Positions 37,205 through 52,884 are shown, counted from the first letter of the stretch. The stretch is 64,000 nt of DNA from Anas platyrhynchos (GCF_047663525.1 NC_092613.1:5295501-5359500), one strand, 5' to 3'. The notes: generated by a model not told the origin, from the sequence alone. Made by a program: numbers and translations.

Positions 37205-40200
37205 TTTCGGAGCCCCTTTGAATGACAACTCTATCAAAACAGCTCATTTGGAAATGTCAGGTCCATTCTTGATAAGTCATCAGTCACGGTGATCGGTGCT
37301 GACAGACGCCCTGCAATGGTGCTGTGCTATCTAATACCCTGTGCTGCAGTCTTTTGTAATATCACATTATTTTATTTATTCAGCATGGCATGAAATCTCC
37401 CCTTTAGGAAAGGGGAAGGGGGAAGAAAGAAATTAACCCTTCTAGCGATGGTTCCCTTTCTGGATAGTCCATGGGGGAAGCAGCAGGACTCCGTTTTTAT
37501 CCGGCATTAGCAGTTTGCAGCTCAGGACGTCCCTGGAGTTGAAGCAAAGGCAGGATCCTGGCTCAGAGTCCACTTGTGTTGTAGTTTGCCCTCTTTTTTT
37601 TTATTCTGAGCCCTGTTTGCCTCATGGGTTGCTGCTTCCCAGCACCTGGGCTGAGACAGGGAGGAGAGCATTGACCGCAAACCCCAAATCTCCCTGAACC
37701 CAGGACTGCCCAGCTCCATCCCCTCTGCTCCCTGTGGGCACCGTGCGGGGCAGGAGGAGCCCTCGCTGATCCCAGGCTGGATCAGGGAGGAATCTTCCCT
37801 CTTTATCCTGTGCTCCACCTCTGCCGTGCTGCGTTACGTGCTGGGGTCACACGGCGATGTCTTTGCTTTTCTTTCCCATCCCATGGCCTGACGAGGAGGG
37901 GTCTGGATGTGATAGGGCTGAGATACATCCTGCACAGTGCAGCTTTTTGGGGTCACAACACCCCTCTTCCCACTGGAAGCACAGCGCTTCCAGTGCCACC
38001 ATTTGGGGCTGCTTTGGGGACCCTGTGTCTCCCCGCTGCTTTTTCAGCCTCACGGAGCTGCTGTGGGGCAGGGTCCGGCCGTGGTCCCTTGGGTGCTCCC
38101 ATGGGTGCCCCCCAGGACCGGGCTGGCCACGGTGACCAACTGGGTGGTCCTGGGAGCTGCTCTTCTGCATCCCCTAATCTGCATCGCGGAGCCTTTGTTT
38201 GCTCTCATTAACGTGTCTGCGAAGTGCCTGATGTGTGAAATATCCTTTTTATTAGCTGGAATTGACGGGGCCGTCTGGGACTCGCGGCTGCTCCGCTTTC
38301 CAGGCCAGGACTCTGCAAACCAGCCTGGGGTTGTCTCGCTCGGTTTCTGGTGCGCTCGGTATCAGCTCGCAGGCATCTCTCCTCCTCCCTGAAACCGGGA
38401 CTGGGACAAGCCCTGCTGTCACCCATGGGTGCTGTCCCTTGAGGTCCTGCAGAAAACGTCCTCCAACCAAGAGCAGCGAGGCAGAGGGGTCTGCTGGAGC
38501 ATTTGCCCCTGCCTTCAGTGCTGGGGCAAAGAGCTGGAGCGCTCCTGGATTTGCTGCTTTAGGGATTTCTCTGTTTTTCCTGGGTCCCCTCAGACACCTG
38601 GGGCTTTCCCCAGGCTGTGGAAGAGCTCAGCAGCTGTGGGAAATCCTCCTGCAGATGAAAGCTGGGTGGGAATTTGAGGAGTGGGGGCAGCCCGTGCAGT
38701 GCCTCAGCCCACGGGGGACGTCTCGCTCTCCTTTCTTTTCCCTCCTCCCCCACCATTTTCTCTCCATGTTCATTTTCATCCCCCCATAGCCCGAAAGCAC
38801 CAGCACAAAAGGCCATTGACAGGCAGCAGACTGCAGACTTAAACCCCTTGAGGGAGCTGCCAAGCAAACGTTAAAGCCCTGGCTTCATGGCCAGCCTGGC
38901 CGAGACCAAGTCCCCCCTCCTCGGAGGATGCACACCTCGGCTGCTGCCCCCAGCCCTGCTGCCCCTTCCTCTCCTCCCACCCCGGTGCTCCCACAGCCCT
39001 GGGGAGCTGTGTGGCAGCAGCGGTGTCAGACCTGGGAGCCTGCCACCAGAAAATGCCAGGAAACAGCAGAAAAATAGGGCCCTGCTAACGGCACGGTGAC
39101 ATTAGCATGCAGGAATTGAGGCTGCACCCACTGTGCCCCATTCCAGGCTAAAACCATGGCCAGGCTCTGCCCGGGGCACCGTGGGGCTTGGCAGGAGGAG
39201 GAAAAGGAGCTGGAGGGGGAAATAAAGGGCAGATGGATAAGCGCCCTCCTGCTCCTGCGCTTTGTGGCTTTGCTGCCTGCACCGCTGCAGCTCTGGCTGC
39301 TCTGCACAGCAGGGCACGGAGCAGCCTCCTCCTGGAGTGAGATGTTTGTGGGGCCATGCGGGCAGCCCGGGGCTGTAGGGACCCCACAGCCACTCGGCAG
39401 CCTTCGGGGGCACGGCGCTGCCCTGTCACATCCCCCCTTTTTCACCGTGCTCCCGTTCGGTGCCTGCGTGTCAGAGCAGGACCTGGCGCTCCCTGCTCCC
39501 AAGCCTCGGACTTCGGGGCTGTGGCGAGCTCATTAGGAAAGACCTGGAGGTGTTTTCCAGGCAGTTCAGGAGCTCGCCTGAATAATTGAGCAGCACGGCG
39601 GGGAGGAGGAACGGGGGAGCTCATTACAGCGCCGGGGCTGTTTGTCTGCCGGCCGCAGCACGGCGGTGCCAGGCACAGGCTCTGCCTGCGGCACAGCTCC
39701 CTGCTGCCGCGCGGCGCACGCCAAGCTGGGGGAGAAAACCTTTGTTTTGTCCTCCAGCCCTGGCAGGCTGGAGGTGAGCCTTGAGAACAAGGTGCTGGTG
39801 TGAAAATGAAGTGGAAAAAGGCCACGGGGTGCGCACTGCAGCAGCTCCCCAAAGCGTTTCCCCAAGGGTGAGGGTCCCACGCAGGATCCAAACCCACGGA
39901 GCCCAGGGGTGGGCACCCAGGGTCCTCATCCTGCCCGCGGGGAGGTGCTGGGCGCCGCTCTGCTCTGAGCTTTGTTGATTGTAGATAGCATTTTCTGAAG
40001 CCTCCGGGTGATGAAGAAGCCGAATGGCATTTGGAGCCCTGCGCGAGGCTCTCAGAGGCTCGGCGCTGGCTCTGGCAGGGTGAAGGGCTCTGAACGAGCT
40101 GTTGCCACTCAGGAGGAAGAGCCGGGAGATCGCTCGCTGGAAGCAGTGACGGTGCAGCAACAGCTGGAAAGGGCAAAAGGCAGGCGGGGATTAGTGGGGG

Positions 40201-42564
40201 AGAAATAAAGCAGCAGAGCTGAGCCAGGGGAAGAGCCTGCCAGGTGGAAGGGGCTGCTGTCAGCCCTTCCCCACCCCGCCTCTCCCTTCATTGTCCCCTC
40301 TCTGGGCTGGATTTGGACTTTTTGAAGTGTGAACACAAGGAGGAGGAAGGGGTTTGCGCTGCAGAGGCCGCGCACAGCTGGGGTTCAGCGCCTGCTGCAG
40401 CCCGGGGATGGTGCCAGTCAGCTGAGAAGCATCCAAAAATGCACTCAGAGGCCATCCAACGCAGCACGGCTTTTTGTTAGGGACACAAAATTTACAGGAC
40501 AAAGTACAGCCCAGCTACGACCTCAGGCTGAGAATCCATTTTCCCAGCCCCGAATTTATTCTGGCCACCCGGAGCGGCGACCAGCCAGCTTTGCCACTTG
40601 GCTTTTTCTGGCCGTTTCCAAATGCCCCGGTTAACCCTGAGAGCTGGACACCAGCCCTGCGATTCTCAGCAATAAAACCAGGCGGCCCCAGGGCTCCCCA
40701 GCCAAAAGGAGAGAGCTGTGGGCTGCTTCTCCCCTCTAACAGCCCTGGGGCTTCCCAAAGACAAGGGAAGGTGTGGGTGCCTCTGTGCACAGCCCCGCAG
40801 GACCCTCGGGGGCTGGCAGAGCAGCCTTGGGCACTTGTGAGCCCTTTTTGGAGGCGAGCAGAGCTGCTGTAACCCTTCCAGAGCCTGGGAGCAGAGAAGA
40901 GGAACAACAGGCTTATTTCCCAGCCCTCCTCATTAAAAAACATCCAAAGCCGAGGGGGAGAAGCATCCAGATAAGGAGCGGGCACTGCTCCTGCCGCCAG
41001 CTCCGGGTGGATCAGAGCGATAGCGAGGTGCAGCCAGCGGAGCTGTTTGCTCTGCTTGCTCCCCGGCAGCTTTTTTATCTCCCGGCTTCCTCCTAGACAA
41101 GCAGAAATAACGCTATCATCCTCCCTGCCAGCAGAGAGGTGGGAGAAGGCCCAGGAACAGCATCCCTGCCTCTCTCCCTGCACAAAGCACGGCTTAACCG
41201 AGGGAAGAAACACCCAGAAAAGTCGCCAGAGCAGAAGCAGCCCCAAATCGCTGCCTTCAGACACTGCTCCCTGCCTCGCTTAAATTTTTTTTTTGGGGGG
41301 GGATGAAAACCCCAAATTGCAGCTTGGGGCTGCAGCGGGGCTTTGCCCCTCCGGCAGGTGCCTTCACTGCTGATGCTGCAGGGCAGCAGCTCCAGCACGG
41401 GCTGCAGGGACCCACCAGGGTTTTCCCACCCGTCCCCCCACGCCACCTCCCCGCACCCCCCCCCGGCTTTGTTTGTTTGCTGTGCCGGGGCTGGGGCTGC
41501 AGAAAGGACGGGGCGGGAGCATCCTCCCATCCCTCGAACCAGACAGCGAGGATGCGGAGCTGCATAATACGAGAGAATTTAATAAAACGCCTCAAACAGG
41601 CAAAGTTTTTCCTTTGCCAGCTGCTTAATTAAATTGCCTAATGCTGTTTGCGATCACAGCACAAACTCCTGTGTTTAAAGACCACAGCGTTGCCATGGCA
41701 CTAACCCGGCGGATGGTGCGGGGCCGTGACAAAGCATACAGATGAGGGATGCTGGGGCCGGTGCGGGAGGCTCGGTTGCCACGGTACCGGGGGGGATTCG
41801 GCGGATTGTGGTTATTTATTGAGCGGGTTATTTTCTGACGCGGCGGCAAAACTCCTCGCCGAGGTCTGCGGTCAGATCTTGGCTCTGAACGGAGCGGCAG
41901 CTTTTCCATCCCGAGGGCTTGAAGCAGCTTGTTGGGAGGTGCGAGCGATCCCGGCCCCGTTGGACAGGACAGAAAAAGAAGGATTTGGGTTTCCCCAGGC
42001 ATCGCCCTGCCCACCGGGTTTATAAGGACTCAGCACCCAGGGAGAACAAGCCTGCGGTGCTTTGCTACAGCCCCAGCATGGGGCTGGGATGGGGATGGAG
42101 AAATCCTCACCCCCGGCACCAGGTTGAGCCACCCGCGTCCCTTTTGAGCTCTCCATGGGCAGCGGGGGCAGATCGGAGCCCCTGGGGAGCCAGGTCCCCC
42201 CTTGGGGTGTCCAGCCAGGCAGGGTGCTGAGCCCTCCCATGCTCTGTTCTCCCTTGGGCCTCCAGGCTTCCTCGTTCAAGCATCAGCTATCTCACAGAGG
42301 AATTTCTGCCATTTTCTGCGCCCGTATCAGCTGCAGCCAACTCGAGATGCCGGCAGGGACATCCCTCCTGGTGGTCTCACCAGCCCCAAATTGCCCCATT
42401 CCTGCTCCATCCCCTGCGGTGCTCGGTGCCACCGGGCAGCCCCGACCCCAGGAAAACCTTCCCAGAGCCTCGGGGACACTTGAAGGATTTATTTCCTTTC
42501 CCCCATGCCCCAAGAGTTACGTCCCTGCACCATCCATGCCACCATTAGCCCCAGATAACGAGTT

Positions 42565-42700
42565 GACCTCTGCAGCTTAATTGAGATTTAATACGTCAGT
42601 TATTGTATGTTAAACAGTGGATCATTAAAAACATTTATTCAAGACGAACAGCTATCTAATAGGTACCATTAGCATCAGAGTTATAGAAGTGGCTAACCCG
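42565..42700. promoter_or_regulatory. AT-rich candidate intronic regulatory block
   Basis: An abrupt AT-rich island in GC-rich sequence with CTTAATTGAG, TTTAATACGTCAG, CATTAAAAAC and CCATTAGCATC, giving repeated homeodomain-type cores and an ACGTCA CRE-like half site. It lies about 4.3 kb upstream of the coding exon. There is no ORF. Function is inferred from composition only. Confidence 0.25.
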
Positions 42701-43119
42701 GGGTGCGTGGGATTTAGTGATCCCCCGGGATGTATTTACCATACCGTACCCGTGCTTTTAGATCCACCCTCAGGCTGGTCTGATCCTGCAAATCCACACA
42801 CCCCCCGTGGGGATCCAGCTCCAGCACTGATGCTTTTTAATCCCCCAAACCCCAAAGTGGTGCTGGATGTGGGGACGCCGTGCACGTCCCCTGCCTGGTC
42901 CCCAGCTGCATTGTGCCGACTTGGAGCTGTCGGCCGCTCTTCCTTCCCTTCTCCCCACTGGGTTTCGATGCATGACCAGCACCCAAACGCCTCCAGCTCG
43001 TGGTGTTGTGCCAAAATCCGAGCTCCCTGGGCAGGGGATGTGACAGCTCTGAATGTGGCCCCGGAGCCAGCCTCTTCATGCCAGCCGTTGCAGCAAAGCC
43101 CTGCAGAATTTAATACCCC

Positions 43120-43275
43120 TTCTTCCTGATAAAACGTGATATAGGGTGTTTCAGATAGCAGCAGGGTACCTTATTTCAAAGTTTTATATGTGGTTGATAC
43201 AGAACCCTATAACTTCGTGTTGGTTTTAATCACTGATAAACCCCGTGAAGCTTTTATACAAAGATTTAAACGGGG
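43120..43275. promoter_or_regulatory. Second AT-rich candidate regulatory block
   Basis: Another AT-rich island about 430 bases after the previous one, with CTGATAAAACG, TTTTAATCACTGATAAACC and TTTTATACAAAG. The GATAA core occurs twice (near 43128 and 43234), as in GATA-factor sites. No coding signal is seen. Confidence 0.2.
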
Positions 43276-44240
43276 GAGACGTGCCCTTAGCCCATGGGGA
43301 CAAATTGCACCGGGTGCCACCATGGGAATGCTGAACCCGAGCTTGGGGGCTGGGAAACTGCCCCCAAATCCCTTTTTTGGGGGTACAGCAGGGCCATGCA
43401 TGCAGGAGGGGTGCACATCTGGTCTGTTATTGCTGTCTCAGTGCACAGAGGGTCCCACCCAGGCCATGCTGGGAGCATCTCGGACTGCAGACCCCACAGA
43501 GCCGTGCCCCCGTGCGCTCCCATCGTGCTGGATCCCGCTCATGCTCCCCACTGTGGCACCTCCTCCCGAGGGCTGGCTGCAGCCTGGAAGCACGCCATGG
43601 AAAAGAGCAAAAGGCAGCAGGAGAAGGGGAGGGGGACACGGGGATTCCCCCCCCCAGCATCTGGCTGCCACTTCTCATCTCCCTGCAGGGAGCTGGCAGG
43701 GCCACCGGCGGGGACTCGGTGGCCGCCTGAGCGCAGCGGCACGGCACAGCTCCGGGAGCGAGGGCCGTGTCCAGCTGCTGCCTGCACCTACTTAAAACTC
43801 TCACCCCAAAATGACAAGGGCTCAGCAGGAGATCTCAGCTTGCCAGGGTGACAAACGGGTCGGATGGGGGACATCGGCAGGGGACAGCTGCTGCGTGCAG
43901 AGGGCTTTCCCCAGCCCAGAAGCAGGCGGGGAAGCCCCCTCGGGGTGCTGGGGGTTCTCCGTCACCTCCTGCCCCACAGCACAGCCACGCCAGGGAAGTG
44001 TCGGCCCCTCTGGCTGCTGCTGCTAAGGGAGAGGGAAGGGCAGGCGAGCGCGGGCTCAGCTGCAGCCATTTATCTCCCGAAGCCGGGCTATTAGACAGAT
44101 GACAGAGGGAGAGAGGCAGCCAGTGCAAGCACTGAGACCAAGGCTCCTTCCACTTGGTGATTTATCTCCTGGCTTCATCCAGCAAACTTGCTGATGAAAA
44201 GACTCTTCCCTTCTCTGTGCCTCATCAATTCTCATTCTCA

Positions 44241-44490
44241 TTGCTTTTCTATTTTTTTTTTTTCCCCTCTGGGCTTCTGCTGCCTTTTCATGCAGCCGCA
44301 CTCCCCATCCCCGGCTCCGTGCACCCTCTCTCCTGCTCTCTCCACCTCATCTCCCATTTTCCGATTTTCTCTTTGTCCCTTGCTTTCTCCTTTTCATCTC
44401 TGGCCCTCCCTCTTCTCCTTTCTATCCATGTGTTGCTTTCACTCCCCCCATTCCTTCTCATTCCCTCCAGCCACATTTCTCCTCTGCATC
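44241..44490 (+). repeat. Pyrimidine-rich tract
   Basis: About 250 bases strongly biased to C and T on the + strand, containing a T-run and many CTCC, TTCC and TCTC units. Low complexity in the probable intron. Translations of it are serine, leucine and phenylalanine-rich by composition and are not taken as genes. Confidence 0.75.
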
Positions 44491-46895
44491 CTCCTCTCTG
44501 TCCCTGGGCACGTCTGGCTGGGATGGAAACGGACTGCTTGGGCTCTCAAGTGGCTCTGCAAACGATCCCATGGGCTTATGGCAAATTCAGGATGGGAAAC
44601 TCAGGGCTGACAGCACGGTGCCGTGACCACCCCTGCCCATGCCTGGCAGCGTTGCCCTGCCCTGATGCCATGTGGCAGAATTTTGGGTAGAAACTGTGCC
44701 TCTGCTAGTGCACACACTGGTGATCCATGGCCTGACCCCTCTCTTGTGAGAACCGCCAGGAAAATCTGGGTCTGTCTGCATGGGGAAACCGAGCAGGAGA
44801 AGGTGACTGCACAGGGGGGAAAAAGGAAACTGGGGGCATTTTTCCCTTTCCCAGTGTGCCAGGGCACTGCAGCAAGTGCTCAACCCCTGGCTCTACAGCT
44901 CTGGGGAAAAAATAAGCTCCCTCTAAGCAGCAACATCACCGAGCAGCTGAGCTCCATCCAAGCACCAACATCTGCTGCATCCCGAGCCTGACCTGTCAAT
45001 GCGCTACCCTCAAATCCTGGTTTCCCTCGGATTTTTGGTGTGGTTCAGCACCCTGGGTGTGTTTGGAGTGAAACCGAGCACTTTAGCTGCTGTGGCTGTG
45101 GCTTTGCTCCTGCTGAAGAGCCGCAGTTGGGACCCTGGGGCATGTGTGAGCCAGAGCACACGGCTGGTCCTTTTGAGAGCTCAGCTGGCGTCTCTGATGG
45201 TACCAGGAGAGCCAAGCAGAAATTTACATTTTTTTCTGCAAATTCCGATCCTTTCGTTTACAGAAACACTTGGGCTGTCGCAGCATCATCCTGCTTGCAC
45301 AACTTTCCACAGCCAGCAGTGCTTCAGCCCCATCCATGCTGGGCACAGGTGAAAAACCCAGCGGTGGAGGCGAAGCCTGCGCAGAAATCACCGGAGAGCA
45401 GAGCTGGGGAATCTTCCTGTGAAATGGAGGTTGAAACAAATGCTTTTTTTTTTTTTTCCTGGGCTCTTCTTCACAGCCATAAGGATATAAAAAAGTGTTC
45501 CTCCATATTATTATTTTTTTTTTAGGGAGAAAAGATTCTATAATATTTTAATGGCCGGAGAGATTTACGGCCACAGAAATGCCTGTGCACTTAAAAAGAA
45601 AGATGAGGGTCCATCAGAAGGATGCAGAAATCAATACAGCCTTCCTCTTCTTTAATGCTGTTTCTCCAGGAGATGGTTTAAAAGCCAATGCCCTCACAGC
45701 AGGCAAGAAGGGAAGTGTGCGGGATCAATTCTGGCACAGGGCTTGGAGGAGTCGATGCTGAATAAACTTTGCTTGGAAGCCCTTTAAGGGAGGACAGGGG
45801 GGTGATAAAATACAGCTGCTCGGAGAGAAACTTTCTTTTCCCACTCTGGCTTCTTTTTAATGTTTTTCCTGCTGTGCGAGAGTCTTTCAAGACAGGGAAA
45901 AGCTTTGGGGCTCGGTTTGATTTGTGTCAGCATGGGTCAGGAGTGCGGCAGCGGATCAGAAAATCAAAGGTGGGGATGAGGCCGGCTCCAGCTCCTGCTC
46001 CTGCTTTGGCAGGAGATGCCAGGATCACACCCAGCATGGAGGGGGTCGGGGGGGTCTCTATTCCCCCAGGAGCCTCCAGTGAGCCCGATCGGGGATTTCT
46101 GCTCCTGGGAAAAAGCCCCCAAAGGGCTGGGGGGCTTTTTCCTGGAGGAGAGGCTGCTCCAGGGCGTGAGGCTGCTTGCTGAGGGGCTTCTCCCTCCTTC
46201 TGCCCCTCTGCTTTTCTCTGCTGGAGACGTCCAGAGGTGAGGGCAGGTTGGAGGGAGGCAGGGGCCAGGCAGCCTTGCCCAGGGAGCAGCTGCATCAGGG
46301 TGGGCTTCCCCGTGCCAGGACACCCCGCTGTCCCCTCTGCTGTGGCCACTGCTGGCAGCACGGCTCACCAGCTGCTCCTTGCCTGCTAATGACGAACCAA
46401 TTCCTGCTACCGGAGAAGCAAAAGAGGAAGAAGGGGCCACAGAAAGGTCTCCGGGGGTGTTTTGTTTTGCTGCGGTGCTCTGGATGTCACAGCCCTGTTG
46501 TGCTCACTTACTGCTCCTTCTGGCAAGCCTGGCTGCCCACTCAGCATCACCCCTCTGGGCCCCAGCATCCTCAAAAAAGCTTCTTCAAGCTTTAAGGTCC
46601 GAGTTTGCGCAGAGATGGGGTGCTGACTGCTGGGATGGTGTAGGGTGATATGGGGCTGAGAGGTCCAGGGGGCTGCTGGTAGCCCTGGGCCGAGCAACCA
46701 GGGCCAACACCTGAATCTCTTGTGCTGGGAGGGGGCAGGCGATGCTATGGATGTAAAAAAAAAAAAGATTAAATTGGCATGTTGGTTTGTCTTGGGGAGG
46801 GTGCTGGAGATCCTCTGCACAGCACTTTGCCTCTCCGGCTATTGCCACGTGCTCAGGGGCTCCCCTAACACAGCTTCTTGTCTGGCCTCTTTCAG

Positions 46896-49282
<2,387 letters not shown>

Positions 49283-49350
49283 AGGCCCCGCGCTGCTGGG
49301 GGCTGACCGTGGGGTAAAATGGGGTGGGGAGGGAGAAACTATTTTTTACC

Positions 49351-49365
49351 AAAAAAAAAAAAAAA
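49351..49365 (+). repeat. Poly(A) run, 15 bases
   Basis: Homopolymer A in the LRRN2 3' UTR, about 70 bases after the stop codon. No upstream AATAAA or target-site duplication marks it as a retrocopy tail. Confidence 0.85.
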
Positions 49366-49483
49366 TGTGAAACAGAACAAAGTAAATGAGACAAGGAGGG
49401 ATTCCGTGGACTTGACCAAGAGACAAAGCGGCGTGGTAGATGGACAGGAGCAGAGCTGGCCACGGGGCTTGCAGAGCTCCTGC

Positions 49484-49517
49484 AGGGTCTGGATCCAGGT
49501 GTAGGGTCTGGATCCAG
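49484..49517 (+). repeat. Short direct duplication AGGGTCTGGATCCAG
   Basis: A 15-base unit occurs at 49484-49498 and again at 49503-49517, four bases apart. A small local duplication in the 3' UTR. Confidence 0.85.
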
Positions 49518-49704
49518 CAGACATCCCGTCCTGGGACAGCTGGGATGTTCTCGGCAGGGTCCGGCCCCGAGGGGACAATGCCCCAAGTGGTTGAAGAGCC
49601 ATAGGGGTGAGCAGCAGATCACCCCTTCCCCACACACTCCAGCACCCTGCGGCACCCCAGCGGGGTCAGCTCCTTCGCTGGACAGTCCCTGTTTTGGAAA
49701 TACG

Positions 49705-49793
49705 AAAAAAAAAAAAAAAAAAAGGCCTTTCCCTTTGGGATATTTGTTCTTTTTTGTTTGTTTGTTTGTTTCTTGTTTTTTTTGGGGGGGGGG
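49705..49793 (+). repeat. Poly(A) run and (GTTT)n/T/G low-complexity tract
   Basis: Nineteen A residues at 49705-49723, then a T-rich segment with four to five GTTT units and a run of ten G at its end. Simple-sequence expansion in the LRRN2 3' UTR; such runs are also prone to assembly error. Confidence 0.85.
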
Positions 49794-50312
49794 CACTCAG
49801 ATAATCAGCCACAAACCCATCCCCAGCTCCTTCCTGCAGCCCTGTCATTTGTTTGCTGCCATCGACCAGAGGAAAGTGGAGGACAAGGAGGTGACTCGGG
49901 CAAAAGAAACAGAAGTGCTGGTGGTGATGTGTTGCTTAATTGGCATCCCTGTGGGGCTGGCTGGTTTCTGCCAGGAGTCAGCCCCATATCCAGCAAGCGT
50001 GGATAATCTGCTGTTATCTTATAAATATCAAAACTTCTGCGGATAATGTTACAAAAAGAAAAAAGAGGGGAAAAAAGAGGGTGGGGAGGAAGTCCTTGCT
50101 TTTTCTGCTTTTGTTTAAAAAATAATAATTAATCCTTTGCACACTGGTGTGCATCTAGAAGGCTTCAGATTAGCAAACCTCACTTCAGATGTAGGAGAAG
50201 CGGGGGGGCCCCGTGCAGGCCAGGCCAGCCCCCATCTGAGAGCACCCCTGCGGGAGGTGGGGATGTGGGATCTGCTCTCCCGTGCTGCTGCTGCTGCTTT
50301 CTCTGGTAAGCA

Positions 50313-50318
50313 ATTAAA
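50313..50318 (+). terminator. LRRN2: Candidate proximal poly(A) signal ATTAAA for LRRN2
   Basis: The common variant hexamer ATTAAA is followed by a GT-rich segment at about 50360-50378. It would give a 3' UTR of about 1.05 kb. It competes with AGTAAA near 49380, TATAAA at 50020 and the distal AATAAA at 52885. Confidence 0.3.
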
Positions 50319-52762
50319 ATTAAAAATGGAGCGGATCAATGGGCAGCTCCAGGCCCCCGCCTGTGCCTGGTTGTGCCGAGCTGAGGGATGTGGTGACTGC
50401 AAACCAGCCAGGCTCACGGGGCCCTTCCATCCCTCTCGATGGGCACCAATCCTGCCAGCGATGTTCCTGTTGTGGGTTAAGACCGCAGCCATTCTTTTTC
50501 CTGGGCTTATGCCTTGTCCCTGCGCATTGTAAGTGAGGATTTGGGGTTGGTTTAACCACAGTCCTACACAAAACGTGCCTTTGCCAACACACACACAGCC
50601 CCTAGAGACCTTGGTGCAGCCCAGGATGCAGGGGTGCACCCAGAGCCCAGCAAACACCTCACTTGCGGGTCCTTCCATGGGAAATCCTAAGAAAAAACAA
50701 CCCAGACAGAGCTGGGGGGGCAAGGGGAAGCATAGGGTGCGGGTGCCCCGAGAGGTTACATCTTGGCACAGACGTGGTGCACCCTTGGGTGCGATCGTTG
50801 CGTGCAGGGGGCCCCGAAGGCACCACAAGGTCCTGACGGAGGAAAAAGCTGCGTGAAGTCCTCATTCATCTCCCAGCCAAGGCGAGATAGCTCCCTGCTG
50901 CACGAGCTCCGTGCTCAGCCAGGCACACGATGCGGCTCCGGTGCCTTCGCTGGGTAATTATTTCGGAGGGTAACGGCTCTCCCCGGCCCCCCTTCGGCAT
51001 TCACTGAAACACTTCAGCACGCGTTTAGGACCCAGCGAGATCTCCAGGGGCCCCAAGCACATGCTGAAATTTAAGTGCATGCTTAAATACTTTGCTGAAT
51101 TAGAGGCATCGTCTGCTTTGGATGCTCGGCTGCCGAGCCCCAGCCCTGCTAGCGGAGCTGCTCCGGTGCGCAGCGCTCGGTGTTTGCAGGCTCAGGGCCT
51201 GAAATAGCCTCTCTCCTCGGCCTTCTTTACAGTGGGGGGACTAAAGCAGAATATATTCCCTATAGTTCAGCTAAATCGGAGCTCAGCCCGTGGAAATAGT
51301 TGCTGAGAAATTTCCCCGGTGTAAGCACATCTCTGATTTCATCCTGCTCGCCTGCCCCTCCGCCGTGCGCAGCGATCTCGTTCGTGGTCCCCGCAGAAAC
51401 ATCGCCGGCTCCCAGACAAAGCCAGCACCGAGCCCTCACAGGCTGTAATTTTGTAGGTGTAGAGAAAAAGCCTCTTTGATCACGGTTATTGTGGCTGCTG
51501 CTGCCATGCTGGGACGGGGGTGAAGGTTCAGCCGCTGCCGGGATCGGCTGCTCCGATCTCAACGCGATGCCTGCAAACCAGAGGTTAAAATGCAAGATAT
51601 GTGCAATTAATTTTGTTTCCTTTGAAACTGGAGTGACCCCAGGAGCACCTTGTGGGGTGGACAGGCTGAGACACCCCCACTGCACCCCCAGCCCGTGGGG
51701 GGACACCAAAATCCCTGTCCCCAAAACAGGAGCTGCCCTCGAACCATTCGTATTCCCTCTACAATTGGCATTTTGGACTCCAGCTGGAGAGCACCGTAGG
51801 TGCCTCATGCACTGTTCAGTGTTGTTAATATTTATTATTAAAGCACCAAGCAGCTTCTCCTGGGTGCTGTGCTGGATGAGATGCTTCAGAAACCTTTGTC
51901 CCTCGTGCCAAAGCCCCTATGGGGCTGCAGAGCTGGAGCAGTTTGGGGCAGCACCTCACGGCTGCAGCCCCTGCTGGAGGACTCCAGGGAGACACGAGCC
52001 TCTGGTATCAGCCCCACAACACATTTCCCCTCCACATCTCGCAATTTCCAGCTCTTGGCTGGGGGCATCAGGCCAAAAATGAACTTCTCCAGGCGAATTG
52101 TGGCTTTGCAAAATTTTACAGGGGTCGTAATTGGGACTTAGAGATCCTCCTCTGCTTGGAGGAGGAGTCCTGCAAGTGGAAAGCAGCGTACGAGCCAGGG
52201 GGCTCTCAACTCGAGGGCTCTTTAATTTACTACCCAAAGTCATGGCAAGGTCCAGGGCTGGAAGGTGGAGAAATTCAAATTAAGAATAAGATGTCTTCTT
52301 TTATTTTAAGCACAGAAGAAATTAACTGCTGGAGCAGCTTTACCAGTAGCGGGGGGCCGCAGCCTCCACTTCCAAGCACCACGCAGGGATGCAGCTCTCG
52401 AAGAGATGCTCTAGTGAGGAGAATCCCAAATGTCTCCAGCCCAGGAGAGTGCCACCAGCACCCAGCGTCCCTCCTGGCTGCTGTTGGGGGGGTGATGGGG
52501 CAGGGGGAGGCAAAAGGGGATGGCTTCCATCACCTCCTGGTCCTCCTTCTCCTTTATCCCTCTGGGATGGGAAAGGCTTGGTTGGGAAATGCTTCTCCTC
52601 CAGCGTGGCCCATCAGGTCTCCCTCTGGGCACTGATTTTTTCCCCATAAACCACAGAGCCTTAGCTGCTCATCAGGTTTAATTTCTATTTTTTTTTCTTC
52701 TATTACTTTCACTTTGAGGATAGCAGTACAGCTCCTCATTTCTGCTTCTTTTGCCCTCCGTG

Positions 52763-52790
52763 CCTCCTCCTCCTCCTCCTCCTCTTTCTC
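52763..52790. repeat. (CCT)n repeat
   Basis: Eight or so CCT units followed by CTTTCTCC. On the minus strand it encodes a run of glutamates, which makes an otherwise unsupported frame there look protein-like. Confidence 0.85.
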
Positions 52791-52884
52791 CGTGCAAACA
52801 GCATCGTGGATCTCATATGCAACCGAGCTTCTCCTGACAAAGCCAACCGAGAACATTGCGTGCCAGACTCTATTTTAAGCACCT

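Larger units (their letters stand above)
22600..46895 (+). other. LRRN2: Predicted large 5' intron of LRRN2
   Basis: The interval runs from the donor GTAAGT at 22600 to an acceptor at 46894-46895 preceded by a pyrimidine-rich run (CTTCTTGTCTGGCCTCTTTCAG). The interior is mostly GC-rich with many short chance ORFs and no recognisable protein domain. It also holds purine and pyrimidine tracts, a G-quadruplex motif and several AT-rich blocks that could be enhancers. The mammalian gene likewise has a long intron before its single coding exon. An additional small non-coding exon inside this interval cannot be excluded. Confidence 0.4.
49283..50340 (+). other. LRRN2: LRRN2 3' UTR, end uncertain
   Basis: Sequence after the TGA at 49280-49282 has no further conserved frame. 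It includes A-runs at 49351-49365 and 49705-49723 and a T/G-rich run at 49741-49793. The proximal end proposed here is the ATTAAA at 50313-50318, followed about 45 bases later by a GT-rich stretch (CCTGTGCCTGGTTGTGCC). A longer form reaching the canonical AATAAA at 52885 is also possible. Confidence 0.35.

Noticed and set aside
49705..49723. Nineteen-base A run considered as the tail of a processed retrocopy
   Set aside because: No preceding gene-like sequence, poly(A) signal or flanking target-site duplication. It lies among other simple-sequence runs in the 3' UTR.
52554..52856. Minus-strand 100-codon frame with a Glu-rich, charged stretch that looks helical
   Set aside because: The glutamate run comes from the (CCT)n repeat at 52763-52790. 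No homologue is recognised, and the frame lacks splice or promoter context.
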